From Fen-1231 sp035286465 (GTDB lineage Bacteria > Gemmatimonadota > Gemmatimonadetes > Gemmatimonadales > Gemmatimonadaceae): a stretch of DNA of 64,000 nucleotides. The notes below the pieces were generated by a model. That model was not told where the DNA came from. It saw only the letters and a list, made by a program, of their open reading frames with translations, and did no database searches. The position numbers were made by a program, and so were the translations under genes. Within the stretch, counting starts at the first letter, position 1, and every line of letters starts with the position of its first letter. The DNA lies in the NCBI GenBank assembly GCA_035286465.1, contig DATEDF010000071.1:1-64000 (forward strand), given 5' to 3'. Of this stretch, positions 51,344-58,688 are shown in pieces.

Positions 51344-52876
51344 ATGCTCCCCCTGCTCGCAGCGGCATTCCTCGGCTTCATCACCACCCTGGCACTGATG
51401 CCCTGGGTGATGCGCCTCGCGCGCGAGTACCGCATCCTCGATTTCCCGGACGCCGAGCGACGACTGCACGGCGAGCCCGTCCCGCGCATCGGCGGCCTGG
51501 CCATCTTCATCGGCGTCGCCGTCGCCACCCTGGTCGTGCTCCTCTGGGCACGCGCCGACGACTCGATTGCGCTCCGCAACGGAATGATGCTCCCCGGCTT
51601 CATCGCCGGCGCCTTCATCGTGGTCATCACCGGCATCCTGGACGACGTCCGCGGCGTGACGCCGCTCTTCAAGCTCACCGCGCAGACCATCGCCGCCCTC
51701 GCCGCCATCTCGTACGGCTTCGGCATCGAGACCGTCACGGTCGCCGGCAACGCGCTGTTCCCGCTCGGCGTCCTCGCCCTCCCCATCACGATCCTCTGGA
51801 TCGTGGGAATGACGAACGCGTTCAACCTGATTGACGGCGTGGACGGGCTCGCCGGCACGATGGCCCTGATCGGGCTCACCTCGTGCATCGCGGTGGAGTT
51901 CATCCTGCACGAGGTGAACGGCCTGGTGATGACACTCGCGATGGCCGGCGCCGTCCTGGCGTTCCTCCGTTTCAACCATCATCCCGCGCGCGTCTTCCTC
52001 GGCGACTCGGGCTCGATGCTGCTCGGCTACTTCCTGAGCATCTGCACGGTGTACGCGGCCACCATCGCCGACCCGAAGATCACCTTCGCGCTCCTCCCGC
52101 TCTTCGCCCTCGCCTACCCGCTCACCGACACGTTCATCGCGATGGCCCGGCGATGGCTCCGCGGGCACCCCATCTCGCGCGCCGACGGCAGGCACATTCA
52201 CCACCAGCTTCTCGCGCTGGGGCTCTCCCCGAGGCGCACGGTCGAGTTGCTCGGGCTCTTCTTCTTCTGCGTCGCGTTCATGGGGATTTCGATCGTCTTC
52301 GCCCCGCCGCGCGTGACGCTCGCCCTCAGCGCGGCCGGAGTCGTTCTCGCCTTCGCCGCCTTCTTCTACGGCGTCCGCTGGCTCCACTACAGCGAGTTCC
52401 TCGAGTTCGGCGCGAGCGTGCAGAGTGTGCTCCTGAACGCCCGGAGCCACGTGCGCAACAAGGTCATCGCCGGCGAGCTCGCGGCGAACATCGTGAAGGC
52501 AGGCACGATCGAGGAGATCCGGGCGCTGCTCGACCAGTGGGCACCCGAGTTCCGCTTCCTCGAGATCTCCGTCGTCGCGGGAGCTGCATACTATCCCGGG
52601 CCCGCCGCGCGCCAGATCTCGCCGCTGTCCGAGCGGCCGTTCCGCGTGGATTACCCGATCGCCTGGGAACAGGGCGGCCGGGTGCACGAGGTGGTGCTCC
52701 GGCTCTGGTGCGAACGCCCCGACGAGCGGCGCCACGTCGGCATCGAGCGCATCGCCACGAAGCTCGGAGCCGCGCTCGAGCAGTGGCTCAGGGAGCACCC
52801 CGCGTCGTTCGGCATCGCCGGGCTCGCGGACGCCCGGCGGATGAGTTCACAGCGGCCCGAGCGGCTCGACGGGTAG
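51344..52876 (+). CDS. WecA/MraY-family polyprenyl-phosphate sugar-1-phosphate transferase with C-terminal extension
   Basis: 510 residues. About ten transmembrane helices (to about 345) carry ILDDVRG, NAFNLIDGVDGLAG, FLGDSGSMLLGYF and GRHIHHQLLALG, the metal and substrate motifs of WecA/TagO/MraY. It starts the repeat unit on undecaprenyl phosphate, probably with UDP-GlcNAc or a relative. A further ~150-residue soluble C-terminal part, with no family I recognise, follows (VQSVLLNARSHVRNK onward). Family members usually end near residue 350. Transcribed divergently from the Wza/Wzc genes. Confidence 0.88.
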   Translation: MLPLLAAAFLGFITTLALMPWVMRLAREYRILDFPDAERRLHGEPVPRIGGLAIFIGVAVATLVVLLWARADDSIALRNGMMLPGFIAGAFIVVITGILDDVRGVTPLFKLTAQTIAALAAISYGFGIETVTVAGNALFPLGVLALPITILWIVGMTNAFNLIDGVDGLAGTMALIGLTSCIAVEFILHEVNGLVMTLAMAGAVLAFLRFNHHPARVFLGDSGSMLLGYFLSICTVYAATIADPKITFALLPLFALAYPLTDTFIAMARRWLRGHPISRADGRHIHHQLLALGLSPRRTVELLGLFFFCVAFMGISIVFAPPRVTLALSAAGVVLAFAAFFYGVRWLHYSEFLEFGASVQSVLLNARSHVRNKVIAGELAANIVKAGTIEEIRALLDQWAPEFRFLEISVVAGAAYYPGPAARQISPLSERPFRVDYPIAWEQGGRVHEVVLRLWCERPDERRHVGIERIATKLGAALEQWLREHPASFGIAGLADARRMSSQRPERLDG

Positions 52877-52929
52877 GCAGGAAGTCCGCTTCAGCGGCGA
52901 GGACGCGCCGCACCAACCCGCGCGCGAAG

Positions 52930-52999
52930 CGCCTCGCGGACTTGCCGCGCTCCCAGCGCGCGCCCCGCCTCGCGGAGCTTACCGCGCTCCCAGCGCGCG
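52930..52999. repeat. tandem duplication of the hflX 3' end
   Basis: A unit of about 34 bp beginning CGCCTCGCGGA occurs at 52930-52962 and 52966-52999, period 36, differing mainly near its middle. The second copy contains the hflX stop and last codons; the first, just outside the gene, lacks the stop. The end of the gene has been duplicated downstream. Confidence 0.6.
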
Positions 53000-54331
53000 C
53001 AGCCGCTCCAGCTCCGACCCGCTCGCCCGCACCGTGAGCACCATCTCCGTGTCGTCGGACCGGGTCGAGAGCACTTCGCTCTCGCGGTGAATCCGCGCGA
53101 GGAGCGCCCCGTCGCCCGCCGGGACGCGCAGTTCCACCACCGGCCGGTCGCGCCGCGTCGCGGCGAGCAGCGCCGCGCGCAACGGGTCGAGCCCGTCCTT
53201 CGTTGCGGCGCTCACGAACACCGCGTCGGGAAGCAGATTCGCCATCCGCTCCCTGAGCGCCGCGAGCCGGCCGGACTCGAGCAGGTCAATCTTGTTGAAC
53301 AGGTGCAGCACCGGCGTCTCATGCGCGCCGATCTCGGCGAGCACGTCGTCCACCACCAGCCGCTGCTCCTCCCACGCGGGATGCGCGGCGTCTATCACGT
53401 GCAGGAGGAGGCTCGCCTCGCGGACCTCGTCCAGCGTCGCGCGGAAGCTCGCCACCAGATGGTGCGGGAGCTTGCGGATGAAGCCGACGGTATCGGTCAG
53501 GAGTATCCCCGCACCCCGCACCGAGTTGCCCGCACCCCGCACCGTTTTTCCCTCCCCCCTCACCGTCTCGCCCTCACCCCGCACCTCGAGCGAAACCTCC
53601 CGCGTGAGCGGATCCAGCGTCGCGAACAGCCGGTCCTCGACGAACACGTCGTTCGCCCCGCTCATCGCCTTCAGGATCGAACTCTTCCCCGCGTTCGTGT
53701 AGCCCACGAGCGCGGCGCGGAACGTCCCGCGCCGTGACTGCCGCTGCACCGCGCGCGAGCGCTGCACGTCGCCCAGCTTCGTCTTGAGGAGCCGGATCCG
53801 GTGCGCCACGAGCCGCCGGTCCGACTCGAGCTGGGTCTCGCCCGGACCCCGCACGCCGATCCCGCCACGGAACTTCTCGAGGTGCGTCCAGAGGTTCTTG
53901 AGGCGCGGGAGCGAGTACTCGAGCTGCGCCAGCTCCACCTGCAGCTTCGCCTCGGCGCTCCGCGCGCGGAGCGCGAAGATGTCGAGGATCAGCTCCGCGC
54001 GGTCAATCACGCGCTTGCCGATCGCCTCCTCGAGGTTCTTCCCCTGCCCCGGCGTCAGCTCGTCGTCGAAGAGCACGACCGTGGCCTCACGCTCGGCCAC
54101 GAGCGCCTGGAGCTCCTCGAGCTTGCCGCTTCCGATGTAGGTCGCGGAATCGGGACGCTCGATGGCCTGCGTGAGGGTGCCGGCGACGACGGCGCCGGCG
54201 GTGTCGGCCAGGCGCGCCAGCTCGTCGAGGTGCTCGTCCACTTCGTGGCGCGCGCCGGTACGCTTGAGCGGCGCGCCGACGAGGAGGGCGCGCTCGACGG
54301 GGGGAGCGAGGGAGATCAACTCACGGGGCAT
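52979..54331 (-). CDS. hflX: GTPase HflX with an inserted repeat
   Basis: 450 residues from ATG 54331. The N-terminal domain has ATYIGSGKLEEL and VVLFDDELTPGQGKNLE, then the helical HflX signature AEAKLQVELAQLEYSLPRL and GGIGVRGPGETQLE. G motifs are GYTNAGKSS (G1), DTVGFIRKLP (G3) and NKIDL (G4). HflX splits stalled or stressed ribosomes. Between switch I (FATLDPLTREV) and G3 sits about 28 residues of four VRGEGxx-type repeats encoded by the array at 53508-53584; this stretch is absent in E. coli HflX as I remember it. The reading frame and all motifs stay intact. Confidence 0.92.
   Translation of the reverse strand: MPRELISLAPPVERALLVGAPLKRTGARHEVDEHLDELARLADTAGAVVAGTLTQAIERPDSATYIGSGKLEELQALVAEREATVVLFDDELTPGQGKNLEEAIGKRVIDRAELILDIFALRARSAEAKLQVELAQLEYSLPRLKNLWTHLEKFRGGIGVRGPGETQLESDRRLVAHRIRLLKTKLGDVQRSRAVQRQSRRGTFRAALVGYTNAGKSSILKAMSGANDVFVEDRLFATLDPLTREVSLEVRGEGETVRGEGKTVRGAGNSVRGAGILLTDTVGFIRKLPHHLVASFRATLDEVREASLLLHVIDAAHPAWEEQRLVVDDVLAEIGAHETPVLHLFNKIDLLESGRLAALRERMANLLPDAVFVSAATKDGLDPLRAALLAATRRDRPVVELRVPAGDGALLARIHRESEVLSTRSDDTEMVLTVRASGSELERLRALGAR
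53508..53591. repeat. heptamer array inside hflX (CCCKCAC units)
   Basis: From 53508 the plus strand reads as a run of heptamers: pairs of CCCGCAC or CCCTCAC followed by one variable heptamer, repeated four times (12 heptamers, about 84 bp). The 21-bp super-unit preserves the frame and encodes VRGEGxT or VRGAGxx repeats. Related GTGMRGG sequence occurs in the intergenic array at 54343-54552. Confidence 0.85.
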
Positions 54332-54342
54332 CAAACGGGAAT

Positions 54343-54552
54343 GGGGGGAGGGGGGAGGGGGGAGGGGTTGGTTCTGGGGGAAGGGTGCAGGTGAAGGGTG
54401 CTGGGGCTCGGTGAAGGGTGCTGGGGCTCGGTGAAGGGTGAGGGGTGCGCGTGAGGGGTGCTACCCCTCGCGCCGCCCCCCGCACCAGAGCCCCAGCACG
54501 CAGCACCTGCGCCCCTCACCCCGCACCGAGCCCCTCACCCCACCCCCTGCAC
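54343..54552. repeat. G-rich heptamer repeat region upstream of hflX
   Basis: This 218-base gap starts with three GGGGGGA units, continues with GTGAAGG/GTGCTGG pairs in a 20-bp unit, and then shows C-rich heptamers reading roughly as the inverse complement (CCCCTCA, CCCCGCA). The two halves could fold into a long imperfect hairpin in the hflX leader. No gene or ribosome-binding site is seen apart from the adjacent ATG. Confidence 0.75.
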
Positions 54553-55074
54553 CTAAAACGGCCGGAGCGAGTCGAATCTCCCCTTCCCTTCATACGGCCG
54601 CGTGAAGTTCCCCCACGGCGTCGCCACGGTGAGTTCCCCCTTCACCGTGTACTCCACGCTCCCCGTGCGCGTGATCGCGGCGGCCGCGCCGAGCAGTTCG
54701 CGCGTGGTGAAGGTCACAGGCAGGATCACCTCGCTCTTCTTCTTCGTCTCGAGCGTCACGAGCTTGTTGACCTCGCCCATCGCGACCTGCGTGGTGTCCA
54801 CGAGGAGCCGGTAGGTCACGCGCGAGGCGTCGAGCCGGTAGTTGTTGGGGTTGTACACGTCGAGCACGAGGTCGAGGGAGCCGCCCTGCACGCCGAGCCC
54901 TTTGAGGCGGACGTCTCTGAGTTCCACCACCGGGTTTCCGAACTCGTGGCGGATGAAGCGGGCACAGGCGGTCGCGGCGAGCGTGGCCGCGGCGAGCGCG
55001 AGAATGCAGGCGCCGCGTTGGAACACGCCGCGGCGCAATGAAATGGTGGTGGTTTCGTGTGCGCAGGATTGCAT
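54553..55074 (-). CDS. LEA14/WHy-domain lipoprotein
   Basis: 173 residues. A lipobox (LAAATLAATAC) follows a signal of about 35 residues, so the start may be ATG 55074, or GTG 55026 for a more usual length. The mature part has NPVVELRDVRLKGLGVQGGSLDLVL, DVYNPNNYRLDASRVTYRLLVD and LPVTFTTRELL, the WHy/LEA type 2 pattern (beta-sandwich with the NPN motif). Proteins of this group are linked to desiccation and stress tolerance. The gene is divergent from the vapB pair. Confidence 0.8.
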   Translation of the reverse strand: MQSCAHETTTISLRRGVFQRGACILALAAATLAATACARFIRHEFGNPVVELRDVRLKGLGVQGGSLDLVLDVYNPNNYRLDASRVTYRLLVDTTQVAMGEVNKLVTLETKKKSEVILPVTFTTRELLGAAAAITRTGSVEYTVKGELTVATPWGNFTRPYEGKGRFDSLRPF

Positions 55075-55086
55075 CGTTCCGAGTCG

Positions 55087-55136
55087 TTGACCGGAGTGAG
55101 TGTATGATATATCCTGTCGGTATATACCAACAGGAT
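55087..55136 (+). promoter_or_regulatory. vapBC promoter and palindromic operator
   Basis: TTGACC (55087-55092), 17 bp and TATCCT (55110-55115) form a promoter. Overlapping and following it, ATCCTGT (55111-55117) and ACAGGAT (55130-55136) are inverted repeats enclosing the perfect palindrome GGTATATACC (55119-55128). This is a typical VapB-VapC autoregulatory site. AGGA at 55132 then serves ATG 55143. Confidence 0.7.
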
Positions 55137-55142
55137 GTTCTG

Positions 55143-55403
55143 ATGGCGAAGGGCCGGGCCAAACTATTCTACAACGGTCGAAGCCAGGCGGTTCGTCTCC
55201 CCAAGGAGTTCCGTCTGCCGGGAGACGAGGTGCACGTCCACTGGGAGGGGAGCGACCTCGTGCTCACGCCGATTCCGAAGACGCTGGGTGACATCATTGA
55301 CCTGCTTGCCAGACACGCACGCGTGGACGACTCGTTCGTGACGGCAATACGAGAGGCGCAGGAGGAAGATCGCCAACAGCCGCCACGGGATGTGAAGTGG
55401 TGA
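55143..55403 (+). CDS. vapB: VapB-type antitoxin, AbrB/MazE-like fold
   Basis: 86 residues. MAKGRAKLFYNGRSQAVRLPKEFRLPG is the swapped-hairpin DNA-binding unit of VapB (NGRSQAVRLPKEF is very typical), followed by a flexible C-terminal part (DSFVTAIREAQEEDRQQP) that wraps around VapC. It binds the palindrome at its own promoter. An AGGA ribosome-binding site lies 7 bases before the ATG. Stop overlaps vapC by GTGA. Confidence 0.9.
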   Translation: MAKGRAKLFYNGRSQAVRLPKEFRLPGDEVHVHWEGSDLVLTPIPKTLGDIIDLLARHARVDDSFVTAIREAQEEDRQQPPRDVKW

Positions 55404-55810
55404 AGCCGGCACGTCTCATGCTCGACACGAGCGTCTGCATCGAGATGCTGCGCGCCCCGGCGCACCCTTCGAACGCATCGCTCGACGCCGCGGACGCTGC
55501 GCACCTCTCCATCTCTTCCATCGTGCTCGCGGAACTGCTGGAAGGGCCGGCGAGCGCCACGAACCGCGCGGCGGAGCGCGAAAAACTCGATCGCCTGGTG
55601 CGGTCCCTGACTGTGGAGCCATTCGGCGAGGCCGCGGCGGAGCGTTACGGCGAAGTCCGCGCGAAACTCAAGGGGAAGGGCCGAATGATCGGAGCGATGG
55701 ACCTCTTGATCGGCGCTCACGCGCTCGCCCTCGACGCCGCCGTCGTTACCCTCGACACCGCCGACTTCCGGAAGATCCCCGGCCTTCACGTCGAACCCTG
55801 GTCCCGCTGA
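55400..55810 (+). CDS. vapC: VapC toxin, PIN-domain ribonuclease
   Basis: 136 residues from GTG 55400 (overlap with the antitoxin stop). Acidic residues: MLDTSVCIEML (Asp near 9), LAELLEG (Glu), GAMDLLIGAHALA (Asp near 97) and TLDTADF (Asp near 115). The sequence is closest to tRNA-fMet-cleaving VapC types, though specificity is not certain. Its end overlaps the 3' end of rarA by 25 bp on the other strand. Confidence 0.9.
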   Translation: MKPARLMLDTSVCIEMLRAPAHPSNASLDAADAAHLSISSIVLAELLEGPASATNRAAEREKLDRLVRSLTVEPFGEAAAERYGEVRAKLKGKGRMIGAMDLLIGAHALALDAAVVTLDTADFRKIPGLHVEPWSR

Positions 55811-57198
55811 CCCACGCGTTCCCTGATCGCCTTCCACCACGCCATCCGCTTCGCGATCTCCTTCTCGAATCCCATTTCGCCGGGCGCGTAGTACTCCGCC
55901 CCCCGCACCTCGTCCGGCAGGTACTCCTGCGGGATGAACGCCTCCGGCACGCTGTGCGCGTACTGGTACCCTTTCCCATAGCCCAGCTCCTTCATCAGCT
56001 TCGTGGGCGCGTTCCGGATGTGGAGCGGCACGGGCGCGATCGGTGTCTTTGCCGCCGCCTCGCGCGCCGCGCCGAACGCCTCGTACACGCGATTGCTCTT
56101 TGGCGCCGTGGCCAGATAAACGCACGCCTCGGCGATCGCTAGCTCGCCCTCGGGCGAGCCGAGGAAGTGGTACGCGTCGCGCGCGGCGACGGTGATCTGC
56201 AGCGCGCGCGGATCGGCGAGCCCGATATCCTCGGTGGCGAAGCGCACCATCCGGCGCACGATGTAGAGCGGGTCTTCCCCGCCCTGGAGCATCCGCGCGA
56301 GCCAGTAGAGCGCCCCCTGCGGATCCGACCCGCGCAGCGCCTTGTGATACGCGGAGATCAGGTTGTAGTGCTCCTCGCCGGATTTGTCGTACCGCGCGAT
56401 GCGAAGCTGCAACGCCTCCCGAATGACGCCCGCCGTTAACAGTGAACTGTTAACTGTCAACTGTTCACTGTAAGCTGGTGTTTCCGTTCCCGCGTGAGCT
56501 GGTGTTGCCGCGCTCAGCGAAGCGGCCGCCTCCAGCACCGTCAGCGCCCGCCGCGCATCCCCATCCGACTCCTCCACCAGCATCTCGAGCGCCCCGTCGT
56601 CAATCCCGATCTTCCCGGCGCCCAGCCCGCGGTCAGCGTCGCCGAGCGCGCGCTTGACCACCTCTTTCAGATCGTCCGTCGTGAGGGGCTCCAGCACGAA
56701 CACGCGCAGTCGAGAAAGGAGCGCGCCCACCAGCTCGAAGCTCGGATTCTCCGTCGTCGCGCCGATGAGCGTCACCGTCCCCGCCTCGACGTGCGGGAGG
56801 AGCGCGTCCTGCTGCGCGCGGTTCCAGCGGTGGATCTCGTCTATGAAGAGGATCGTGCGCGTGCCGATCGCGAGCCGCTTCTCCGCGTCGGCCACGATCT
56901 CGCGGATGCGCTGCACCCCCTCGGTGACGGCGCTGAACGCGACGAACTCGGCCTTCGCGTAGCGCGCGACGAGCCGGGCGATCGTCGTCTTCCCGCTCCC
57001 GGGTGGGCCCCAGAGGAGGATCGAACCCGTGTCGCCGCGCTCGATGGACTCGCGGAGCGCGCGGCCCTTGTCGAGCAGGTGCTGCTGGCCGGCCACCTCG
57101 TCGAGCGTGCGCGGGCGCATCCGCGCGGCCAGTGGTTCGTGCCTTGCGAGCGACGCGAAGACCGAGGGGGCCGGTTTTTCGGCCTTTGTACGGGGCAT
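55786..57198 (-). CDS. rarA: replication-associated recombination protein A
   Basis: 470 residues from ATG 57198. LAARMRPRTLDEVAGQ, LWGPPGSGKTTIARLV (Walker A), TILFIDEIHRWNRAQQDALL (Walker B), GATTENPSFELVGALLSR (sensor 1) and the C-terminal tetramer domain with HYNLISAYHKALRGSDP identify RarA/MgsA. It acts at stalled replication forks. Between residues about 255 and 275, a segment AYSEQLTVNSSLLTAG is encoded by a heptamer array (56433-56474), absent in the family as far as I recall. The start has GGAG very near and may be read from a short leader. Confidence 0.92.
   Translation of the reverse strand: MPRTKAEKPAPSVFASLARHEPLAARMRPRTLDEVAGQQHLLDKGRALRESIERGDTGSILLWGPPGSGKTTIARLVARYAKAEFVAFSAVTEGVQRIREIVADAEKRLAIGTRTILFIDEIHRWNRAQQDALLPHVEAGTVTLIGATTENPSFELVGALLSRLRVFVLEPLTTDDLKEVVKRALGDADRGLGAGKIGIDDGALEMLVEESDGDARRALTVLEAAASLSAATPAHAGTETPAYSEQLTVNSSLLTAGVIREALQLRIARYDKSGEEHYNLISAYHKALRGSDPQGALYWLARMLQGGEDPLYIVRRMVRFATEDIGLADPRALQITVAARDAYHFLGSPEGELAIAEACVYLATAPKSNRVYEAFGAAREAAAKTPIAPVPLHIRNAPTKLMKELGYGKGYQYAHSVPEAFIPQEYLPDEVRGAEYYAPGEMGFEKEIAKRMAWWKAIRERVGQRDQGST
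56433..56474. repeat. heptamer array inside rarA
   Basis: Six units of about C[TA]GT[TCG]AA (for example CAGTGAA, CTGTTAA, CTGTCAA) run from 56433 to 56474, 42 bp in all, preserving frame. Its ends include the inverted pair ACAGTGAAC and GTTCACTGT, so the DNA can form a hairpin. A+T content is far higher than in the surrounding gene. Confidence 0.8.
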
Positions 57199-57245
57199 TG
57201 CTCCAAAGCTACTTTTTCGATCCCCCGCGCGCACGTTCCCCTGGT

Positions 57246-57647
57246 TCAGCCGCCGAGCACCCGGAAGCCGGCCTCGCCCCGCAGGTCGCGATCGAAGGTG
57301 ACGACCTCGGTCGCGCCAGCGGCCAGCGCCCGCTCGCGCAGCAGGTAATCCGGGAAGTCTCCCCGGCCGGCGGAGTACCGGCGCAGCGCACGCTCTACGG
57401 CAGGCTCGTCCTCGAACTCGACCAGCTCAGACTCGAGCAGCTCGCCGAGCAACTCGGCGATGGCCTCCCGCGCCATCTTGCCGCGCGACGCGAGTACCCA
57501 GCCGACCTCGCAGAGCACAACATCCGCCACATAGAGTGGGACGGCGTCCCGCCGCGCGTGTCGCACCACGCGATTCACCGTCGTGAACCGCGCTTCGTCG
57601 TCTCGGAGCAGGAACCGCAGGAGCGCGTTCGTGTCGAGGGCGATCAC
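57246..57647 (-). CDS. vapC: VapC toxin, PIN-domain ribonuclease
   Basis: 133 residues. IALDTNALLRFLLRDDEA gives the first Asp and a typical VapC N-terminus; VVLCEVGWVL holds Glu near 45, GDFPDYLL and TFDRDLRGEAGF the later Asp residues. The GTG at 57647 overlaps the antitoxin stop (GTGA). It differs clearly from the other two PIN toxins here, so it is an independent system. Confidence 0.9.
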   Translation of the reverse strand: MIALDTNALLRFLLRDDEARFTTVNRVVRHARRDAVPLYVADVVLCEVGWVLASRGKMAREAIAELLGELLESELVEFEDEPAVERALRRYSAGRGDFPDYLLRERALAAGATEVVTFDRDLRGEAGFRVLGG

Positions 57648-57901
57648 CGGAGACCACCGGGATCAAAGTCCGGGTCTGAGCCCGGGTTCATCTCCTCGAT
57701 GGTGAGCGGCTTCCGGAAGGCGCCCTTGCCCTTGAGAATCCCGGCGAGTCGGAGAATCGGCTTGTTGCGCGCCCGCAGCACGACCGTGCCGTCCGGACGC
57801 ACTTCGAAGTGCACGCGGTCGCCCTGACGCAGATGCAGCGTTTCGCGGACCGCCTTGGGGATCGTAATCTGGCCCTTGCTCGTCATCGTGGATTCCGACA
57901 T
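57644..57901 (-). CDS. vapB: AbrB-family antitoxin (VapB/MazE-like)
   Basis: 85 residues. MTSKGQITIPKAVRETLHLRQGDRV is the classical SpoVT/AbrB swapped-hairpin DNA-binding domain, with RPDGTVVLRAR after it and a C-terminal part (TIEEMNPGSDPDFDP) predicted to occupy the VapC active site. A GAGG ribosome-binding site lies just upstream of the ATG. It probably represses its own promoter via the palindrome at 57921-57937. Confidence 0.9.
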   Translation of the reverse strand: MSESTMTSKGQITIPKAVRETLHLRQGDRVHFEVRPDGTVVLRARNKPILRLAGILKGKGAFRKPLTIEEMNPGSDPDFDPGGLR

Positions 57902-57937
57902 CCTTACCTCGCTCTCGTTTCCTTACTCAGGGTAAGG
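57902..57937. promoter_or_regulatory. operator-like repeats upstream of the vapBC pair
   Basis: CCTTAC (57921-57926) and GTAAGG (57932-57937) form an inverted repeat with a 5-bp loop, and a third CCTTAC half-site lies at 57902-57907 adjoining the vapB start, 19 bp away. This arrangement resembles antitoxin operators with multiple half-sites. I see no clear -10 within it. Confidence 0.5.
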
Positions 57938-57953
57938 AGGGCACGATTCCGTG

Positions 57954-58664
57954 TCAAGCGCGGGCCACGGTCCGCGCGAGCAGGTAGAGCGCGCACCCGG
58001 CGAAGAAGGCGAGGTTGTGCCGCCATCCGGGCTTTCCCTGGAACTCCGGGATCAGGTTCGACGCGCCCACGTAGAGCGTGACGCCGCCGGCGAGCGCGAG
58101 TCCCCACCTGGCGAGCGGCTGGACGGCGCCCGTGAGCGCGACGCCCGCGATGGTCGCCGCGCCGAGCAGGGAGGCGGCGCCCAGGGCCGCGCCGCGCGAG
58201 CCGCCGGCGGCGAGCGTGAGTGAGGAGATGGCCAGCCCCTCGGGGAGCTTGTGCAGGAAGATGGCGCCGAAGACGAGGAGCCCGAGCCCCTGGCTCACGG
58301 CGAACGCGCTCGCGATCGCGACGCCGTCCACGAAGGTGTGGAGGAGGAGCCCGACGAGCGCCGACGCGCTCACCGCACGCGAGACGGCGTGCGTCTCCGG
58401 GCCGAAGTGGAAGTGCCCCACCAGCGCGTGCTGCGTGAGGTGGACGAGGACGAACCCGGCGAGGATCACGAGCGCGGCGCCTTCGACGTCGGCGGCGATC
58501 GCCTGCGGGACGATCTCCCCGAGCGACACCGACAGCATGAAGCCCGCCGAGAGCGCGATGAGCAGCTCGAGCGACTGGTCGCTCCAGCGGCGCCGCGTGG
58601 TGACGGCCGCCGCTCCCGCGACGTTCGCGGCGGCGGCGATCAGGGCGTAGGCGAGGGGGGTCAC
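57954..58664 (-). CDS. ZIP-family metal cation transporter
   Basis: 236 residues, eight predicted transmembrane helices. VGHFHFGPETH in the variable loop, LLLHTFVDGVAIASAF in TM4 and IFLHKLPEGLAISSL in TM5 (His, Asp and Glu metal-binding residues) define the ZIP family. It imports zinc, iron or a similar divalent metal. The start GTG 58664 is 24 bases from the stop of the nucleotidyltransferase gene, so it is probably cotranscribed with it. Confidence 0.88.
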   Translation of the reverse strand: MTPLAYALIAAAANVAGAAAVTTRRRWSDQSLELLIALSAGFMLSVSLGEIVPQAIAADVEGAALVILAGFVLVHLTQHALVGHFHFGPETHAVSRAVSASALVGLLLHTFVDGVAIASAFAVSQGLGLLVFGAIFLHKLPEGLAISSLTLAAGGSRGAALGAASLLGAATIAGVALTGAVQPLARWGLALAGGVTLYVGASNLIPEFQGKPGWRHNLAFFAGCALYLLARTVARA

Positions 58665-58688
58665 GGCTCAGTGCGCGTTGACGCGGCG

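Noticed and set aside
53508..53591. Regularly spaced repeats that might be taken as a CRISPR array
   Set aside because: Repeat and spacer units are 7-14 bp, spacers are within a coding gene, and no cas genes are present; this is a heptamer array.
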